Below, one piece after another: positions 48,846 to 63,505 of a stretch of DNA of 64,000 bases. Positions within the stretch are counted from its first letter, which is position 1; every line of letters begins with the position of its first letter. Position numbers and translations under genes: made by a program. The notes beneath the pieces were generated by a model that searched no databases, had not been told where the DNA came from, and saw nothing but the letters and a program-made list of their open reading frames with translations. The DNA comes from Eulemur rufifrons (Eukaryota > Chordata > Mammalia > Primates > Lemuridae), in assembly GCF_041146395.1 (NCBI RefSeq), contig NC_090995.1, forward strand, positions 10,890,501-10,954,500, given 5' to 3'.

Positions 48846-49144
48846 GGCTGGGCGCGGTGGCTCACGCCTGTAATGCCGGCACTCTGGGAGGCCGAGGCGG
48901 GAGGATCGCTTGAGCTCAGGAGTTCCAGACCAACCTGAACAAGAGAGAGACCCCTGTCTCTACAAAAAAATAGAAAAATTAGCCAGGTGTGGTGGCGCAC
49001 GCCTGTAGTCTCAGCTGCTCAGGAGGCTGAGGCGGGAGGATCACTTGAGCCTGGGAGTTTGAGGCAGCCGTGAGCTATGATAATGTCATTGCACTCCAGC
49101 CAGGGTGACAGAGTGAGACTCTGTCTCAAAACAAACAAACAAAA
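48846..49144 (+). mobile_element. Alu
   Basis: From ggctgggcgcggtggctcac to an (AAAC) tail, flanked by near-identical gtctctaactc / gtctctctaactc copies. Confidence 0.93.
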
Positions 49145-50754
49145 AGTCTCTCTAACTCTACTTCACGTCAGCATTTGCACCATATACAAACACATGTACA
49201 AACATGTATACACAAAATTTTCCCAGAGAAAGGCCCTGAGGGAAAAGGAGACTGATGAGTGTCTTGGAGAAAAGATCCGCCATTTCTAACTCTTCCTTAT
49301 CCCCAGCTAAACCGACGATGACTCCTACTCCTGCTGGTGGTGTCACTACCGCAAGTGCCCGGGAGGTGTCATTTTACAGCCCACATATTTTTAAGTGCAA
49401 AGAAAATGAAAAAGTTAGACCTAAAACAATATTTTTTCTCTGTACTAGAGACATGAAACATATCCACGACTCCGTGATTTTCAGCGGAAGAACAACGCGC
49501 GCTGTGTCAGTCCGTGAGTCCAGCGCTCTGGCAACTGTGACAAATTGGATACAACACACGCTCTCCCCGCTACTGCCACTGCCGTGTGTTTGACACAATA
49601 CCTGTTCCCACAGCTACAGAACAAACGGAAACTGATTCTTGCCCCTGTTCTCGGTTCTAATTAAGAGTGTAACTGAATATAGCACTGGCTGCTAATTCAC
49701 CATCTAGGGTTTATTCATCTACCATTTCCCTCACTCCAGTTTACTCTAAGGAAGAAGGAAAAGGAAAGAATAGGACAAACAGACTGTCCTGTAATTGAAT
49801 CTAATCGACATGTCAAAATTCAAGTGCAATTTGACCTGCCTGGGTCTGTTTTTGAAACGTGTAAATCTCCTGGAAACAGTTTTATTGAAATGTTCTCAGT
49901 TTGTTATGTGGAGGGGGGCCCAGGAAGTTAGGAGGTACAGCCAAGGAGAATCAAGGGTAGCCCCTACATCTGCTGGATCCATCGGACCCATCTTCAGACA
50001 TGAGCATGTAAACTAAGCCCTGCCTTTTGTTTTTTAAAACCATTAAAGGGCACTTAAAAACTGGACCAAATACTGGTGCTGTATTTTAGCACAAATGTCA
50101 GATACAGAAATACATGCTGTTTTTACCTGATTAGATAGAGTAAAATGTGATTATACTCTATAGTTTCAATTTTTTACATGCATCATTAGAAAGAAGTAAC
50201 AATCAGAAGCTGAAGGTGACTCAACAGAACAAAGCGGACGATTATATCGACTCTGGACAAATATCCCCTCCTCCTATCTGCTGCCGTGAAGGGGAATCTA
50301 ATCAAAATATCTGACAATCAATAAAAATAGTGAAGCACACTGAACTGAGGGCAAAAAAGTTTGCCCACTGTTTTGGACAGAATGAGGTCAGAAAGCCATG
50401 CCTCCAGGAGACCAAAAGACTTCCTTCTGAGCTTCATAATCACTCAAGCAGTCAACATTTAGCCAAGATGTTTCATGTCACCAAAAAATTTATTTTTCTG
50501 AAAAAGTTTCATTACATGAGATGAACCAGGACTGAAGAGTTTTGTCTAGATCTTATTGTAGATTAGCAACATTTACCTTACTCAGATACTAACAAACAGT
50601 CACCATCTAACCCATTTAAAATTTTCAATAAGGTCTTCACTTTAAGCATTAGTTAATTTACTGTGAATTTTCCTATCAGGTCCATTATGGGAGTGGGGTT
50701 GTTTCAAAGGAAAGGGGGAGGATTTCATTCCAACTGCATGAGGATGTATCATAT

Positions 50755-51125
50755 TTAAGGTAGCACGTTCATAATGGCAAATAATTGGAAATTATCAAAT
50801 GACCAACAATAGGAGTCTAAATACCTTCACAGTGCAAACATACAACAGTAAGTTATGCAGATTTAATAATATAAAATACATGCTTACAGGGAAAAGATGC
50901 TCAAGGTACATACTTTTTCTTCAAAAATAATTTCACATTTAGAGAAAAACTGCAAAAAAGATAAAGGATCCCACAAAAGCCTTCACTCAGATTTCCCAAA
51001 TGTTAGCATTTTACCACACTGGCTTTATATTTTTCTCTCCAACCCAAATACACTTTGAACTGTCTGAAAGTTTGAGAGTTGGAGTTAACGTCCCTTCACC
51101 CCAAACACTTCAGTGTATACCAAAA
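50755..51125 (+). mobile_element. L1M-like LINE fragments
   Basis: 'ggcaaataattggaaattat...gaccaacaataggagt' and 'cagatttcccaaatgttagc' followed by attttaccacactggcttta recall old L1M 3' regions; diverged and possibly two pieces. Confidence 0.45.
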
Positions 51126-51426
51126 CACATTTTAAATCTCTATGTAGAAGACAGGCGGCTACAAAATAGTCTGCATGGTATGAACCCATCTGATGTTCCA
51201 TCTACCTGAGATTCACATCTCCATCCTTCTCCCCGCCCCCACGTCACAGACACCTGAATTAGAGGACGGGTCTTTCACAGGGGTCTGCAGGGAAAGATCT
51301 GTAAGGACAGGCTGCCGTGTTTAATAAAGTGTCACTTGGCACCTCCAAGTCTTCCACTGGAAGGAAGCTTTCCAAAAGGGGAGGTGTAACTGAGCTGAAC
51401 AAAATACTATGTCCTAATCCCCTAAT

Positions 51427-51562
51427 CTTTTTTTTTGGGTAAATAAAGACCCTGTCCTACTTTGTTGCCCAGGCTGGCCTTGAACTCCCAGGCTCAAGTG
51501 GTCCTCCCACCTCAGCCACCCTGGTAGCTGGGACCACAGACACATGCCAGTGTGCCTGGCTC
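51427..51562 (-). mobile_element. Monomeric Alu-type SINE, old
   Basis: A single arm from a T-run through ttgttgcccaggctggcctt to agtgtgcctggct, antisense and diverged. Confidence 0.75.
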
Positions 51563-52119
51563 CTAACCTCTTTCTTAAAATTCACTTTTCCCCTAGGGTC
51601 TCAGCTATAAGTACTAGCTCCTCCTACTAAAAGGACCCAGGCTCTCCTTTTAGCACTGGGGACAAAGAAGAAACAATCGGCCCTGGCCAGGCCTCTCTGC
51701 AGCACAGGTGAGATTAGGCTGAAGACATTCGAGGTAAGATTTCTTTAAAGGACAGGAGATAAGGCAACAACAACAAATATCTATGACAGGTGCATGAATC
51801 AGTAGGATCTGCTTTTCATTCCATCCCCATCCGGCTCTCCCTCAGTGGTACAGACACCGACTTTAACAAGTCTCACTGCTGTATCCCACCTGCAATACCC
51901 AGGTCCCTAGAGAGGATGCGCTCCCCTCTCCTGTCCATCTGTGGCCACCCACACACCTGGTTTCCCTGTGAACATTTACCTCCCAGCAGGGACCTCACTG
52001 CCGCCCTGGGCTATGGCCTTAACACAGGAACCATAAATCCATTTCATCTTTTTTTTTTTTTTAATTTTCTTCTTGTTTGACTAAATCTATCTAATTTTTT
52101 AAAAAAATGATAGCAGCTA

Positions 52120-52465
52120 CTTATTGAATGCATATCATATTTCATATTGCATTAAACTCTTTACATACTATTATTTCCTCAATTTGATACCATCAATTGT
52201 AAGACATACCGTCATCAGCTCGGAGGGGTGGGGAGCTACGATACTAAATGCACCCACCAACTGTAAGATATGTCCTTATGACAGAAACTTAAAAATGAAA
52301 TAGCCACGTCTGAGGGAATTCTGTGTCTCTCTCTAATTCTCACAGCAACCTCTGTGGTAGGTATTATCTCAGTTTTAATCCTAGAGCAATTAAGCTGCCT
52401 GTCCAAGGTCACACAAAAGCGCTGAAGTGGCTGAGCCTGGCTCCGGAACAGTTACACTGGCTTTG
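52120..52465 (-). mobile_element. MIR SINE, antisense, interrupted
   Basis: 'ttctcacagcaacctctgtg' + gtaggtattatctcagttt and 'gtccaaggtcacacaaaagc' are MIR-type antisense core; the upstream part from 52120 is weaker. Confidence 0.6.
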
Positions 52466-52509
52466 CAAACTCCTCAACATTCATGCAAGAGATAAATATA
52501 TTAGCATTC

Positions 52510-52526
52510 GGGGGGGGGGGGGGGGG
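52510..52526. repeat. Poly-G run
   Basis: About 17 consecutive G residues (length may be assembly-sensitive). Confidence 0.9.
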
Positions 52527-52549
52527 CTGTGATTTCACTTGTCCTATAC

Positions 52550-52652
52550 ATCTGTGGTCCCCAAACCCCAGGCAACCCCCACACACACTGGTCCATGGAA
52601 AAACTGTCTTCCATGTAACTGGTCCTCAAAAGGTTGGGGGCCGCTGCAGGCG
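52550..52652 (+). mobile_element. Nonautonomous hAT-type fragment
   Basis: 'tgtggtccccaaaccccagg', tggtccatggaaaaactgtcttcca and 'ctcaaaaggttgggggccgc' match the 'gtccccaacc...' family of hAT-derived repeats. Confidence 0.6.
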
Positions 52653-53074
52653 ATCTAGAACATTTTTTACAGGGCAATGTTTTTCTGTTGTTTCTACAAA
52701 GCAGCATTTTGTGATTCACAGTTAACTGCCTCTTCTAAGTGCTTGAGACCAGAAAAGGCAGCGGTGCGGCCTCGGTCTGCTTTCTCACCCCTCTCGGAAT
52801 GACGTTGTGTAATCGTAAAGAAATGCACCCATAGCAAAACAAAATATGTTAGTGAATGTCTCCTAAGCATGACACAGTTTGTTTTAATAAGCTAAAAAGA
52901 GCTGGCTGAAGGGGCAGGCCACCAAGGCTGGGAGGCTCTTGCAATACTGTGTTTTAAGCCTCTCAAGTTTCGACAGAGCAGCATTTTTCTAACAATGCTG
53001 TTCTCAAAAAGGCTTAGCTATCACTAACCAGGAAACTCAGGGAGCACAAAGGCGGCGCGCTGAGGACGGCGGCC

Positions 53075-53270
53075 AAAAGCTCTGGGATTCTAGATCTGGC
53101 TCGGCTGAAGACTGGTTCTGCCATCCTGGTCGGGACTCGAGCTGTTTGGGTCTATTTCCTCGTTGTGACGGGTATAATGTTACCAAGCCTAACCACTTCA
53201 CAGGGTCGGTATGAAGGTCAAATTTGAACGTGCGAAACTTTAAAAACTACCAAAAGGCACTGATGTATGG
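53075..53270 (+). mobile_element. MIR SINE
   Basis: 'ggttctgccatcctggtcgg', 'gggtctatttcctcgttgtg' and an acttcacagggtcggtatgaa block follow MIR order. Confidence 0.7.
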
Positions 53271-53479
53271 AATAACACCCAGTGCCAACATGATCGAGGT
53301 GTTCATTAATAGCGTGACAGGATTCAGAGAAATCCCAACGGGTTCTCTGTGTAAAGTTTGACTTTTAAAAGAGTAAAATAAACGTTCGTGCTATTTTTCT
53401 TCAAAGGTGTCACCTTCCGGATGACCGCTGAGTCTTCAGTATCTGTTTGCTGCTGATTTACCCCCAGCTATCTAGATAA

Positions 53480-53765
53480 GACACGCCGTCCTTGCCCCTA
53501 CCTGGCACCCTCCTCCCTGTCCCACCTGTGTCAGGATAACGCTACTCAGACTGCAGAGGAAAAGACATCTTTTGGAAAACATTCCCTGATGTCCCCTTCC
53601 TCCCGTAACTGTCCAGATGTCCCCACGGCTGTCTATCCTTGTGTCACTGCATCTGCTCTGCTGCCAGATGACACCTTCCATGAAGTCAGGGTCGGGTCCA
53701 CCGTACTGAATCACCTGCCGCCCGCCACACACAGGCAACCGATGAACATTCGCTGGGATGTTTCA
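53480..53765 (+). mobile_element. L2 LINE fragment
   Basis: 'ggaaaacattccctgatgtc' with following cct/ctgccagatgacaccttccatgaa segments resemble the L2 3' part. Confidence 0.5.
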
Positions 53766-54184
53766 GTCCCAGAACTCAGAATTTGAAAGCTCCTAACTTC
53801 TAGAGCTTTAGACACTTAGGAGATATAAGCTTTCTGAGCTGTATACATCAGCACCTTGATGAGCAAACTACGTGAAAATTAAACATACGAAGGACAAAAA
53901 GAAAATCTGTTTGCACTGTTTTCGCCTTAGAAATGTTAACGCTGCTCTGAGAAACTTTCCGCATATCAGACTGGCAAACAACCACAGGGCTGACAACGCC
54001 GTGTCTGAGACAGACGTGGGGAACCGGGCATTTGAATACTGTGGTCGGGATGGGGGGAGGTGGGGGGTGGTCAAGTGCTATAACCTCTAACATCACTTTG
54101 CAGAGAGCCACCAATCACGTAGACAGTACTCTGACTTCTAGCACTGACTCATACACACGTGAGAAAAATACGCACGGTTATGTC

Positions 54185-54635
54185 CTTCAGCCTAGTTTAT
54201 AAATAGCAAGACACTAGAAACAATCTGAATGTCTAGCTACAGGTAATTAGCGAAGAAAACTATGGCAGGTGCCTTCGACAAAGGAAACGCCAAGCAGCTG
54301 TAACAAAGAATCAGGGAGCTTTCTGTGTATCGACTGGGGCTGATCTCCAAGATACATTGCTAAGCGGGAGGGAAAAACAAGGTGCTTACATGCCAGCGTC
54401 TGTATACATAAAAAAGTGTCAGTGAGAAGAGATTGTGTGCGTAGAGTTGCTTAGTTTTCATAAAACACCATTGGGAATAATGCACAGAAATTCATAACAT
54501 CAATTTCTTCTAGAAAGGGCCAGGTGGATGGGGAACAGAGTACGGGGAAAGTTTTCATATCTATCCCTTTTTTACCTTTTAAATTCTGAACCATTAAATA
54601 TATTACCTATGCATAAATAAAAAATGTTAGGTTGA
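54185..54635 (+). mobile_element. L1M LINE 3' fragment
   Basis: Successive blocks 'tagaaacaatctgaatgtct', agcagctgtaacaaagaatca, 'gatctccaagatacattgct' and 'cttttaaattctgaaccatt' + aaatatattacctatgca follow the old L1 3' region closely. Confidence 0.75.
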
Positions 54636-55513
54636 AATAAGAAATAGAGATAAAAACTTTCTCAAAGTACAGCTACATGTCCTCAGCCACTGATGAGCTT
54701 ACGTTCTGTTAGCCTTCCTCTATGTAACCTTCCTTCTTCCAAACACATACCTTTATTAATCTGTCCCCAGCTTACTTGGGGCTCTAGGCTCACCCCATGT
54801 AATTCCACTTAACCCACACCGAATTGGATTTTTGGTGCTGCTGCTGTTGTTGTCTTGTGTTTTACAGATTTGCAGTCAGCCTTCACTGAACAGACTTCGA
54901 GGTGCTTCAGGAGACCCAAGGATTTGCCGTCAAGGCCTGGCCCGCTGTCTGCTTATTAATTCATTCATTTCCCAAACTAGACTAGAAAGTCTGTGAAAGA
55001 GAAGTTTTTGGTTCTGTTTTTCTTAATCAGTTACACTGCAATACTGAGCAGACACTTTTGAAACAAGCAAAGCCTTACGGGGATTGTTCTGAGGAAGAAA
55101 TAAGATTATACATGTTAAAGCTAGTGCCGTACAAATGAATACATGCATTTATATGAAAACACTGTCATCATCACTTCTAAGAGACGGATGAGAGGAAGAG
55201 ACCAAAAGGTCTGGCTGAACAAGGTTTGACATAAAATTAATTGTATTCTGGGAATACACAGTAAATTACCTAAATAGCTCAAGTCTGTTCCAAGAACATG
55301 CTCACACTGCCTGGGTCTGCCTACTCCAGCTGGAAAAGGCATAAATGCACCGGTGTTACTTCTTCAGAAGCATCACGCCCTTTGGGCACATATCTAAATG
55401 TATACCTCCACACCCAGAATTTCAGAATAAGAGTTTTTAAATTCCCTGGACAGATGCATGGGCACACTTCAAGTCCAAATTAAAATAAAAACAACAGCAA
55501 CATCCATGATACA

Positions 55514-55806
55514 GGCCAGGCGTGCCATGGCTCACGCCTGTAATCCTAAAACTTTGGGAGGCCAAGGTGGGAGGATTGCTTGAGGCCAAGAGTTTGAGAC
55601 CAGCCTGAGTCACACAGCGAGACCACGTCTCTACAAAAAAGAAAAATTAGGCAGGCGTAGTGGCCAGTGCCTGTAGTTCCAGCTACTCGGGGAGGCTGAG
55701 GCAGGGAAGGATCACTTGAGCCCAGGAGTTTGAGAGTTTCAGGTTACAGTGAGCTGTGATCACAACACTGCACTCTACCCAGTCAACAGAGTGAGACCCT
55801 GTCTCC

Positions 55807-55839
<33 letters not shown>
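55514..55839 (+). mobile_element. Old Alu with long poly-A
   Basis: Dimeric Alu from ggccaggcgtgccatggctc with small insertions and a 32-base A run (55808-55839). Confidence 0.9.
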
Positions 55840-55842
<3 letters not shown>

Positions 55843-58111
55843 ATCCCATGGTAGAGATTGTTAATATGGAAGGAGGGATAATGAGTTAGAAAACACGGAA
55901 TAAGGCACCCTGAAGGCTTTTCTTATCAATAGAGTAGTAGTGTCATTATGTAAGTTGCAAAATCGACTGTTAAATTCACCCTGAAAAAGACTTTCTATTA
56001 ATCACTGTTCATCTCTTGCAGAAATTTCTGTAATTCTTCAAATAAATTTTCCAGGAAGAGGAGGAAAAAGACGAATAAAAAAGATTGATAATATTTAAAA
56101 CGATGAGGAATTTTTAAGTCACTTAGAGTTATCTCCCAACAGAAACTGACTGGGGAGAGACCAAGCAGGTGAACTCAGACTGGGGGATCTAGAAGAGAGG
56201 GAGCAGGGTGTCCTGGGGACAGCACAGATATAAAATGTATCACTGCAGGGAGGGGGTGAAACCGCAGCATGGGGGTGCTCCTGTCCCACACTTAGCTCGA
56301 CTCCGTCCCATCCCACGTGTCACGTTCATGGATGGTTCTGAGTCTCAAACAACACTACAAAATGACTTTGTCAACCATGACAGGATTTATAGATCCCTAA
56401 ACCTGTATTTCTGCTCCTTCTTAGAGCGTGTGCGCCTAGCAAATTTAAGTGGCAAACAATGTTCGGGAACCAGGTCCAATTCTGCATTTCACAGGGTGCC
56501 TGGACATATTTTTTCATAGCTGACCGTAAGGTGCGACTACAGACGCACCAGCAAAGAAACAAAACAAAACAAAAAAAACCTTTTCGTCAGTTTCTGGATG
56601 AGGCTGAAAGACACTGAAGTCATACGAGTAAGATAAACCATTTAATCCATGCCTTGTCTGAAACGACGTAAAGATTTTATCCTGGGCTTATTAGTCCAAC
56701 AGTAATCTCTACAGTCTCTTCTCGGCTACGTGTTCGTTGTCCGTCTCCTGGCATCGATTATTTTTAAAAACAAAAAACAGAACCCAGGGGGGAAAAAAAA
56801 AAAAAAGGAAAGAAAATTATGGAAGTGGTAGGCAAGAGGCATATATACCCTGAAGAAACAATCTTAGCTCCAAGCTACCCTGGGGATTACTGATACTGTA
56901 ACAAACACAAAGAAAGAAGGCAAATAAGGATGATCTTGCCCTTAACATTTAATTCTAACCAAGTAAATTCCTTGCTGAGTAACAAGCAATCAGGTTAATT
57001 GCTAGGGTCCAGAAAAAAGGCTCAAGATCATCCTGGGAATATACAATTCATTTAATATCAGAACATTACAAACAGTTTAAAATCACTTAATTTAATCCTA
57101 TCACAGAGCACCTAAATTTAAGAGACTATTTTGCTTTACTATAACCTATTGAAAACCAGAGTCAGTCATTATTTCATTATTTTTAAAGGGGGGAATTTAG
57201 TAATCTCACTGAATTTCGGGTTGACTTAATCATCTTTTCCTCATTTCCTTTGTATACAAATTTGGTCTAAAAGTAGAGACAAACTGCAGAGTTCTGGCAA
57301 AGAGCATCTGATAAAATGATTTACTGAACTGTTGAAAGTGGAAACATATTTAACGACAACCTTTTGAACAAATAGTCACTCAACAAATGCCAGTTTTTAT
57401 TTTTTTTAAATACAAAGGGCAGAGTAGATAAATACATAAAAGAGTTGTTCTCCAATTTGTTTTATAAAAGTATTTAACATGTGCCAAGGAGAAAACTGTT
57501 TGGAAAATAAATGTACTCAAACATCTTCTGAATTGAAAGCACTTTAAGCATTCATAATATATACGACCACAATTCTAAAAGTTAAAGAATAATAGGTTTA
57601 TACTCATTTTGGAAACATAAAGCAGTCAGCGACTCCCTTAAATCTTTCCCCATCTTATTACTATTATTTCTCTCACCGTCTGCCTCTGGCTTAGTCTTCC
57701 CACACCGACACACCCATGCACACATGCAATGAAGAAGTTTAAAAAGTGCTTCTCTGGACTTTAATCCAGGGCTCTTGACCCCTGACTCCAACCTTTGGAG
57801 TGTCCTGAGGCACAATGTAACTCCACGACACTCGTCATCATCCCCAGTATTGTTGCATTTACTACCTTCTCTGTCTTCTCCCTTTCCTTCTGTACTTTTC
57901 TAAAATACAGCATCTACATGCCAGAGAAGAGATAAATATGGAAAACAGGCAACCATTTTAATAGTAACAACAGAAGCATCTGCCTTTGAAAATTGCCTTT
58001 AGAAGATAGGAGGGTCAAACCAGAAGGGTCAAACCAAATTATAAAGGTCCTTTCAACTTGGATTTCTTTAATTGACATAGAGTACTATCCCCCTGCAACC
58101 CTGCAGGATTA

Positions 58112-58389
<278 letters not shown>

Positions 58390-60064
58390 CATGAGGAGTG
58401 TTATTTATATAGCCACAATAACACTGCTTATCAAGCCGCACTGGTACGAAGAATGAACCCAAAAGGATTTAGGTTTGCACCTGAGCAGGTAAGTCCTATC
58501 CATTTTATCATTTCTTCTAGGCAAACCATTAAGAGGCCTCTCAATGTCAAACAGTTATTTCCTTAATAAAAATCTCGCAAAAGCTTTTTGTGGAATGAAA
58601 TATACCAGGTTTCTTTTCTGGACTTAACTAGACCTTATCTGGGGGGGGAAAAAAAAAGGACTTATGAGAACTCTATTGCCTCCTAAGTGTCTTGGCGACG
58701 GGTCCTCCAACTCATTTTATGACACAATTCCCATGACAAGCAGCCAAAAAGGTGTAATTTATACTCAAATCAATCAAAGAAGAATTTACACAGTAATAAT
58801 TCGGGGGTTTTCTCCCTCCCTTCTCATTGCTTTTGGCCAATTTCTCAGTTCTCTTGCGGTTGACGGAAGAGGGCTCACTATATAGCTTAACCTTAGAGTA
58901 AACAAATCTTGTCTCCCGAGGGAGAAAAGTAGAAACAATGCCATCTTCTCTTATTAGCTTTTCATCACATAAATTTACACCCAGACAGATACAGATTCTA
59001 TGATGACGAACTCTGCTGAATAAACTAGTAAGAACCATAAAGCTAGAAGTACACTGAAATTTCTCCAGTGCGTCTGCCTGCGCTGAAGCAGGACAACTTT
59101 GCAATTTTCCTACACTAAAGTTAAAAGTTGGGTAGAAACACCCTCAATCTTTTACATTTGACTTAAGTTCTATGTCTGCTGAAAAACAAAACAATGAGAT
59201 CTTGCATAGCGTGTATGCACACACTGCACGCACACGGGCTTCCGAACTGCCTGTATCTTCAGTTTGTAGCTTTACTTCAGGAAGATAAGAGAAGTCGTCA
59301 ACGTTTGCCAAGTGATCCAGAAATTCAAGTCCAGAGTTTGCAAGATGAAGGAAAAAACCCTGAGTGACACGGAATAGCTTACGCAACGTTGGTTTTTAAT
59401 TTCTTTAAAATATACTGCCAAAAAATATGTTGTGATTTTCTCCAGATACAAAATTATAATGTTACACTTTCTCTACTGGGAACTCATTGTTTCATTAGAA
59501 TGAAGAAAAGAGGGGGATGTGGGGGAGGGAGGGAGAGAGAAAATCCATAATCCAAACTAACAACCTTGCAAATCTCAAGAGGTATTCCTAGTCTCTAGCG
59601 GTAGCAAAAAAAAAAAAAAAAACCCTGCCACCCACACCACACCACACCACCTGTCTGTTACCTATCAAGTGTATACACAGGGAGGGGACATGGGAGGGGC
59701 TGAATACCTGTGGCTGCAAAGCTTCTTTACCATGTTTATAAGGTCATGCACACAGCAGCACTAAACCCCAGAGCTCATTCTGATCCCCCTCTTTGATGTC
59801 AGCCCCTAACAGAGGGGCAGGGGGAGAGACAGACCCACGAACTGTGCTCTGATGCCCCCCTCTTGCTCACATCCCTGCCCTCCTCTTCCCCACCTGAGCC
59901 CTGGCTGCGTACTTACCGCGGGGCAGCTGTACCCGCGGGGCACTCACCTCCGTGAACATGTCTTACTGCCTTCCTACATGGCCAAAAAGCTTTCCTGTTT
60001 TCATACCTCCCCTTGCCAGCCCTCATTCGGTGCCACTAGGTCACTGTCTCGTGTGGTGGCGGCT

Positions 60065-60202
60065 GCAATGGCGGCCCTGACGGGAAAGAACTTTGAATCT
60101 CTTCCCTGTTCTGAGCCATGAGAAGCTGCGAATGCTCCCCGGCACAACTCCCCTGGCTCTGCTCCTAAAAATGCTCTCTCAACTACACCGTTGCTTAGCA
60201 AT
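60065..60202 (+). promoter_or_regulatory. YY1-like and RFX-like motifs
   Basis: gcaatggcggcc (60065-60076) fits the YY1 site; gttgcttagcaat (60190-60202) matches the RFX half-palindrome pair with one difference. Motif evidence only, in intronic sequence of locally raised CpG content. Confidence 0.25.
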
Positions 60203-61917
60203 GTTCGCCTTCCCCCTGTACATTTGAAATTGGCAACATCTGTCCCTTTGGCAGTTTCGACTTGTGCAAAGTGCCATGTGCATAGTTTGAAACCATACGG
60301 GGCTTTAAGAAATGGGCAATCCCTCCGCGCCTCCCATCTCCGTGCAAAATCAGGGATGTGAAGACCCCATAATGGTTGAACCTTTACTTTGCTTTCAAGG
60401 CTGATAGAAAAATCTACAGGATTTAAGGCAGCTGATAACACATAAGCAGAATATTTTAGCCACCAGTAGGAGTTGCTAAATTCCAGGTAAGAAGTGTGTC
60501 TGGGCAATTACACCTGAGGATGTGTCTGAAAAACCCCATTCAGTTAACAATTTCCTTTAGAAGTAATTCTATCTCAAGGCATTATGTGTAAACACATATC
60601 ATTAGTTAGATAAGTTCTAAAGGCAATTTATTTGTGGAGTAAGGAGGGCAATTTTCAAGCTCACATTATAGCCAGACCTCAGGAACAAAAACACAGAGAC
60701 ACACCCACACACCTCCCAGTGGCAATGGAATTTTAAAGTCTAGAGGGAAAAAAATTCATTTAATTCCAGTATCATGGATTTCAAAACAAATGCTTCGAAG
60801 TTTTTTTTGTTATGTATCCACCAACATCGGCACTTTAGTAATTTACTGAGGTTACTTATTAATATTAAAGTAGCTCATAACACCGTAATTGTATACATAA
60901 GAAATAAACTACATATAAAACTTTATAAGTAGTATTCTAGTTCTGCATAAAATTTTACTTTTTACCTAGTGCATTGATGGAGAAAGAAGAATCAGAGTAA
61001 TATAATGCATGAAAGAACTGAACGATGCTCTCTGCATTCAAACTTTGGCGTGTAGAGTTTTTTGTTCCTTTAAACAAATCAGGCTACAATTTTCTTTTTA
61101 GCTTAAGCCAAGCCAATTTTGACATATTAGAAACACATGTTTTCAAAGTAATTCTACAGGAACTGAGTTCCAGCTACAAAGGGTAGGCTGACCTTTTTGC
61201 TCTGAAGTCTGTACCTGAAAGCTTACAGAAGCAGAAAAGACTGATACTTATATTGCCACTAAAAATACATCTAGCAGGTCCTTGACTCTGCGCATTTAAC
61301 AACGCCCCTGAAATTCCATAACACACATGGATTCGAAATCTTGCTTCGCCACAAACGTGAGTGGAACACCCTAGAGCCACTTCTCACTGTCGTCTGTCAC
61401 TCACTACTTGCAGGAAGTTATGCTTTATTGCAGTTTATGGGAGAAGCTTCAGCAGGCTTTGTGAACTGGGGAATTCTCAAAAATCCCAGGGGGTGTTTGT
61501 CGGGGTCACTCACAGTGGCGCTGACTGTGCACCGCGGTGCTTCTGCGCCAGATTCTGAGTCAGACGCGCCAGTGTCCAGCCATGGTTCTCCCGAGGCCCA
61601 AACATTCAGCTCCCTGCTCAGAAACAGCTGAAACACAGTGCCTGCATGGAGTATGTTCTCAGTAAAACACACATTATTTTTTATCATTACACTATCTTCT
61701 CACGACACAAAAGCCTTAGTTTTTCTTTCCTTTCTTCCGTTCTACTAAATTTTCCCACCTCCCCACAGCATCAACCGAACACAACTTTTATTCAATGAAC
61801 GTCTGTCTATGGGAAATTTTCTGGAGAGGGGACGGGAATGCTGTAGGAATGACAATGAACTTTGTAGCCAACTTCTAATAATCGTGTAGTATAATCTTTG
61901 ACCCTACCTCCTTTTCT

Positions 61918-62178
61918 ATTTTTTTTTTTTTTTTTTTGAGACAGGGTCCCAACTCTGTCTCCCAGGCTGGAGTGCTGTGGCCTCCTAATAGCTCACTGCA
62001 ACCTCAAACTCCTGGGCTCCAACGATCCTTGCCTCAGCCTCCCGAATAGCTGCGACCACAGGCAAGACGGGTCTTGCTCTTACTCAGGCTGGTCTCAAAC
62101 TTCTGGCCTCAAGCGATCCTCCCACCTCAGCCTCCTAAAGTGCTAGGATTATAGGCATGATCCACTGCACTCAGCCCT
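61918..62178 (-). mobile_element. Old Alu, antisense, internally deleted
   Basis: The linker between the arms is missing (accacaggcaagacgggtct joins the two parts). Confidence 0.87.
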
Positions 62179-63159
62179 AATTTAATTTTAAATAGCCACA
62201 GTCTCTTCAACTGCGAAGAAACTATCACCTACTTGACACTTATGCCTGTAATATGTTTCTAATAAATTCTGAATCAATTAATGTGAAAGAAACACCTCAA
62301 TTTATAAAGGCTGGGATCCCCGGCTCCAGGGTACGGGGACGAAGGGAGCAGGGTGGGGGCTGAGGTGCTGTCCACGAGGCAGGTGCTGACATGCCCTGAG
62401 GGTTGGGTGGAGAATATCTCCAAGCTACCCCTCAAGCCAAGCCACTCTAGACAAGGAGCAACAACAAAAAATCTTCCCCTGCGGAGAGTTCCGGGCTGGG
62501 GGAGGAAAGCAAGGCCTGGCCTTCTCAGTCCTGCCCTTCCCCATGACTGTCCCTTCACAGAGTCTACAGGGCAGTGACAGGTCACTAGAGAACCAAACAC
62601 TGGGGTCTACTTAACCAACCACTGGAGCGCTGTTGAAAATTTCTGCATTCTGAGGCTCTTGATGGGACACCTGCCTATCGGGATGAATGCCATGATCTTA
62701 TCCCGTAGTGCCTGTCAATCGATAAAAATTATTAGATCTGCAAACAAGGGAAACAGAACACGGGCTGTATATATATATATTTTTTTTTGTTTTATCAAAA
62801 TCTGCTACACCTTCATTACTATGCATCGATACCCTATCCTATTCCGGTATCGTGACGGAAATCTCTAAGGTCCCTACGTTGGCTTCACCTCTGAAAATGT
62901 CTGAATAGACACCAGCCTCACTCTCCTTTCAATCCTGTCTACTTAATAACCTGCAGGCCCACCTGCCGGCATAGTCAGAAATAAGTTTAAAACAGTTACC
63001 ACAAAAGCCTTCTAAAAAATGTTCCTGACCCCAGAAAAATTTCTACAGCACAGTATCAATAGCCATAGTCAGTGACAGCAGTCAGTACTAAGAACGTTTA
63101 GGGGGGAGCAGGGAAGGGGAAAGAAAACAACGGGCAAAACTGAATCCTGACCTAAGTTC

Positions 63160-63505
<346 letters not shown>

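Noticed and set aside
60001..60507. 168-codon open frame on the minus strand
   Set aside because: Unrecognised composition; no splice partners found in AFF1 phase; likely chance in a GC-raised patch.
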